Shown: positions 4,371 to 5,071 of the stretch, piece by piece
Layout of the letters: every line of letters begins with the position of its first letter
Position numbering within the stretch: the first letter of the stretch is position 1
DNA from: DASYAN01 sp036501345
GTDB taxonomy: Bacteria; Chloroflexota; Ktedonobacteria; Ktedonobacterales; Ktedonobacteraceae
DNA length: 5,071 nt
Reading direction: 5' to 3'
Assembly: GCA_036501345.1 (NCBI GenBank)
Contig: DASYAN010000231.1
Coordinates: forward strand, 1 to 5,071
Position numbers and translations under genes: made by a program
The notes under the pieces: generated by a model
What the model saw: only the letters and a program-made list of their open reading frames with translations
Databases searched by the model: none
Told to the model about the DNA's origin: nothing

Positions 4371-5071
4371 ATTTGCTACGAGCCTCTACCCCGGCAATTT
4401 GCTCGAGAACTTTCAGTAGCACAGTATAGTCATCGTGGCCATAGCCAGCCGCTCGTGCCATCTCATAGAGTTGGCGTGCCAGAGATGTCATGGCGACCAG
4501 GGCTTGATTCTCGGCTGCCAGATCAAGGGCTAGCCCTAAGTCCTTATGCAGCAGATCAGTCATAAAGCCTGGATTGAAGTTTCCATTGAAGGCACGCAGC
4601 GGAAATTGGTTTGAGAGTTGCCAACTGGCTCCCGTGCTGATGCTGATAACCTTTGCCATGGCATCGACATCTACTCCTGCCTTGACTCCCAGCACAAATG
4701 CTTCTGCGGTTGCTGCTGCGATAGTGCCGACTAGCATGTTATTGACGATCTTGATAATCTCGCCGGAGCCATTGGGACCAACATAAACGATCTTTTCCTT
4801 TTTTTCCATAGCCTCCAATACTGGAAGAGCACGTTCAAATACAGCACGTTCGCCGCCGACCATGATAGTTAATGTCCCTTGTTCTGCTCCCTGTGAACCG
4901 CCGCTGACCGGGGCATCAAGAAAATGGGCTCCTTTGGTTATCGCCGCCTCGGCCAATTTGCGACTCGTGGTCGGGGAGATGGTACTCATATCAATAATGA
5001 TAAGTCCTTTTCGTGCTCCATCTAAAATACCATTTGAGCCTGCCACCACTTCCTCGACCTGTGCTGAGTTG
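4369..5071 (-). CDS. 3-hydroxyisobutyrate dehydrogenase / 2-hydroxy-3-oxopropionate reductase family oxidoreductase, partial
   Basis: The frame is open from the right window edge to the TAA at 4371-4369. It gives 233 residues of a family usually near 295, so about 60 N-terminal residues, including the GxGxxG dinucleotide-binding motif, lie outside. The GTG at 5049 is inside the conserved domain and is not the true start. Counting from the first full codon: VEEVVAGSNGIL (5-16), DMSTISP (27-33), substrate-binding DAPVSGG (52-58), and GSGEIIKIVNN (101-111) with the probable catalytic Lys at 107. The C-terminal helical domain includes LLHKDLGLAL. These enzymes reduce or oxidise short beta-hydroxyacids with NAD(P); members include GarR/GlxR (tartronate semialdehyde reductase) and MmsB. 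The exact substrate cannot be set from this fragment, so no symbol is given. It faces the zinc finger gene convergently. Confidence 0.93.
   Translation of the reverse strand, partial: NSAQVEEVVAGSNGILDGARKGLIIIDMSTISPTTSRKLAEAAITKGAHFLDAPVSGGSQGAEQGTLTIMVGGERAVFERALPVLEAMEKKEKIVYVGPNGSGEIIKIVNNMLVGTIAAATAEAFVLGVKAGVDVDAMAKVISISTGASWQLSNQFPLRAFNGNFNPGFMTDLLHKDLGLALDLAAENQALVAMTSLARQLYEMARAAGYGHDDYTVLLKVLEQIAGVEARSK

Noticed and set aside
4574..4786. 70-aa plus-strand frame
   Set aside because: It is antisense to the conserved dehydrogenase domain and is a shadow frame.

Overview
The window looks like an accessory stretch of a bacterial chromosome of roughly balanced GC content. The long ISL3-family transposase with an extra internal helix-turn-helix, the small Ser/Thr/Gln-rich lipoprotein and the general IS-rich, decayed look resemble Ktedonobacteria (Chloroflexota). 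This assignment is recalled from family knowledge and was not tested; no rRNA or tRNA is present to anchor it.

Layout. (1) At the left edge, positions 1-85 on the minus strand hold the first 28 codons of a gene with a good ribosome binding site. They resemble the N-terminus of ISKra4-type transposases. (2) A complete ISL3-family insertion sequence occupies 118-2099. It has 23-bp perfect terminal inverted repeats, a flanking 7-bp direct repeat (GATCTAT) and one intact 536-aa transposase read leftward. It landed 17 bp upstream of the ribosome binding site of the left-edge gene, so it separated that gene from its original upstream region. (3) Positions 2107-2615 hold no convincing protein gene but do contain regulatory-looking sequence: a minus-strand -10 box inside a 9-bp inverted repeat, a strong plus-strand promoter (TTGACA / GATAAT), and a leader of about 190 nt with several hairpins and a possible 31-codon ORF. 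(4) The leader precedes a 157-aa predicted lipoprotein (2616-3089). (5) Positions 3191-3952 are a DMT/EamA transporter remnant. It keeps only the last helix of the first EamA domain plus the whole second domain, and ends in an unrelated tail that runs through a small palindromic repeat. (6) After a doubtful 42-codon ORF comes a 41-aa protein (4139-4264) that matches the RanBP2-type zinc finger spacing exactly. (7) A large stem-loop ending in T6 separates it from a convergent gene on the minus strand (4369-5071, 5' end outside the window), a 3-hydroxyisobutyrate dehydrogenase / tartronate semialdehyde reductase family enzyme.

The genes do not form one pathway. The picture is a patchwork: one intact and probably recent IS, one broken transporter, a surface lipoprotein, a tiny zinc-binding protein and a metabolic dehydrogenase. 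I see no defence system, CRISPR array or biosynthetic cluster. The most unusual items are the miniature RanBP2-type zinc finger protein, the structured leader of the lipoprotein gene, and the IS insertion with a possible outward promoter facing a second transposase-like gene.
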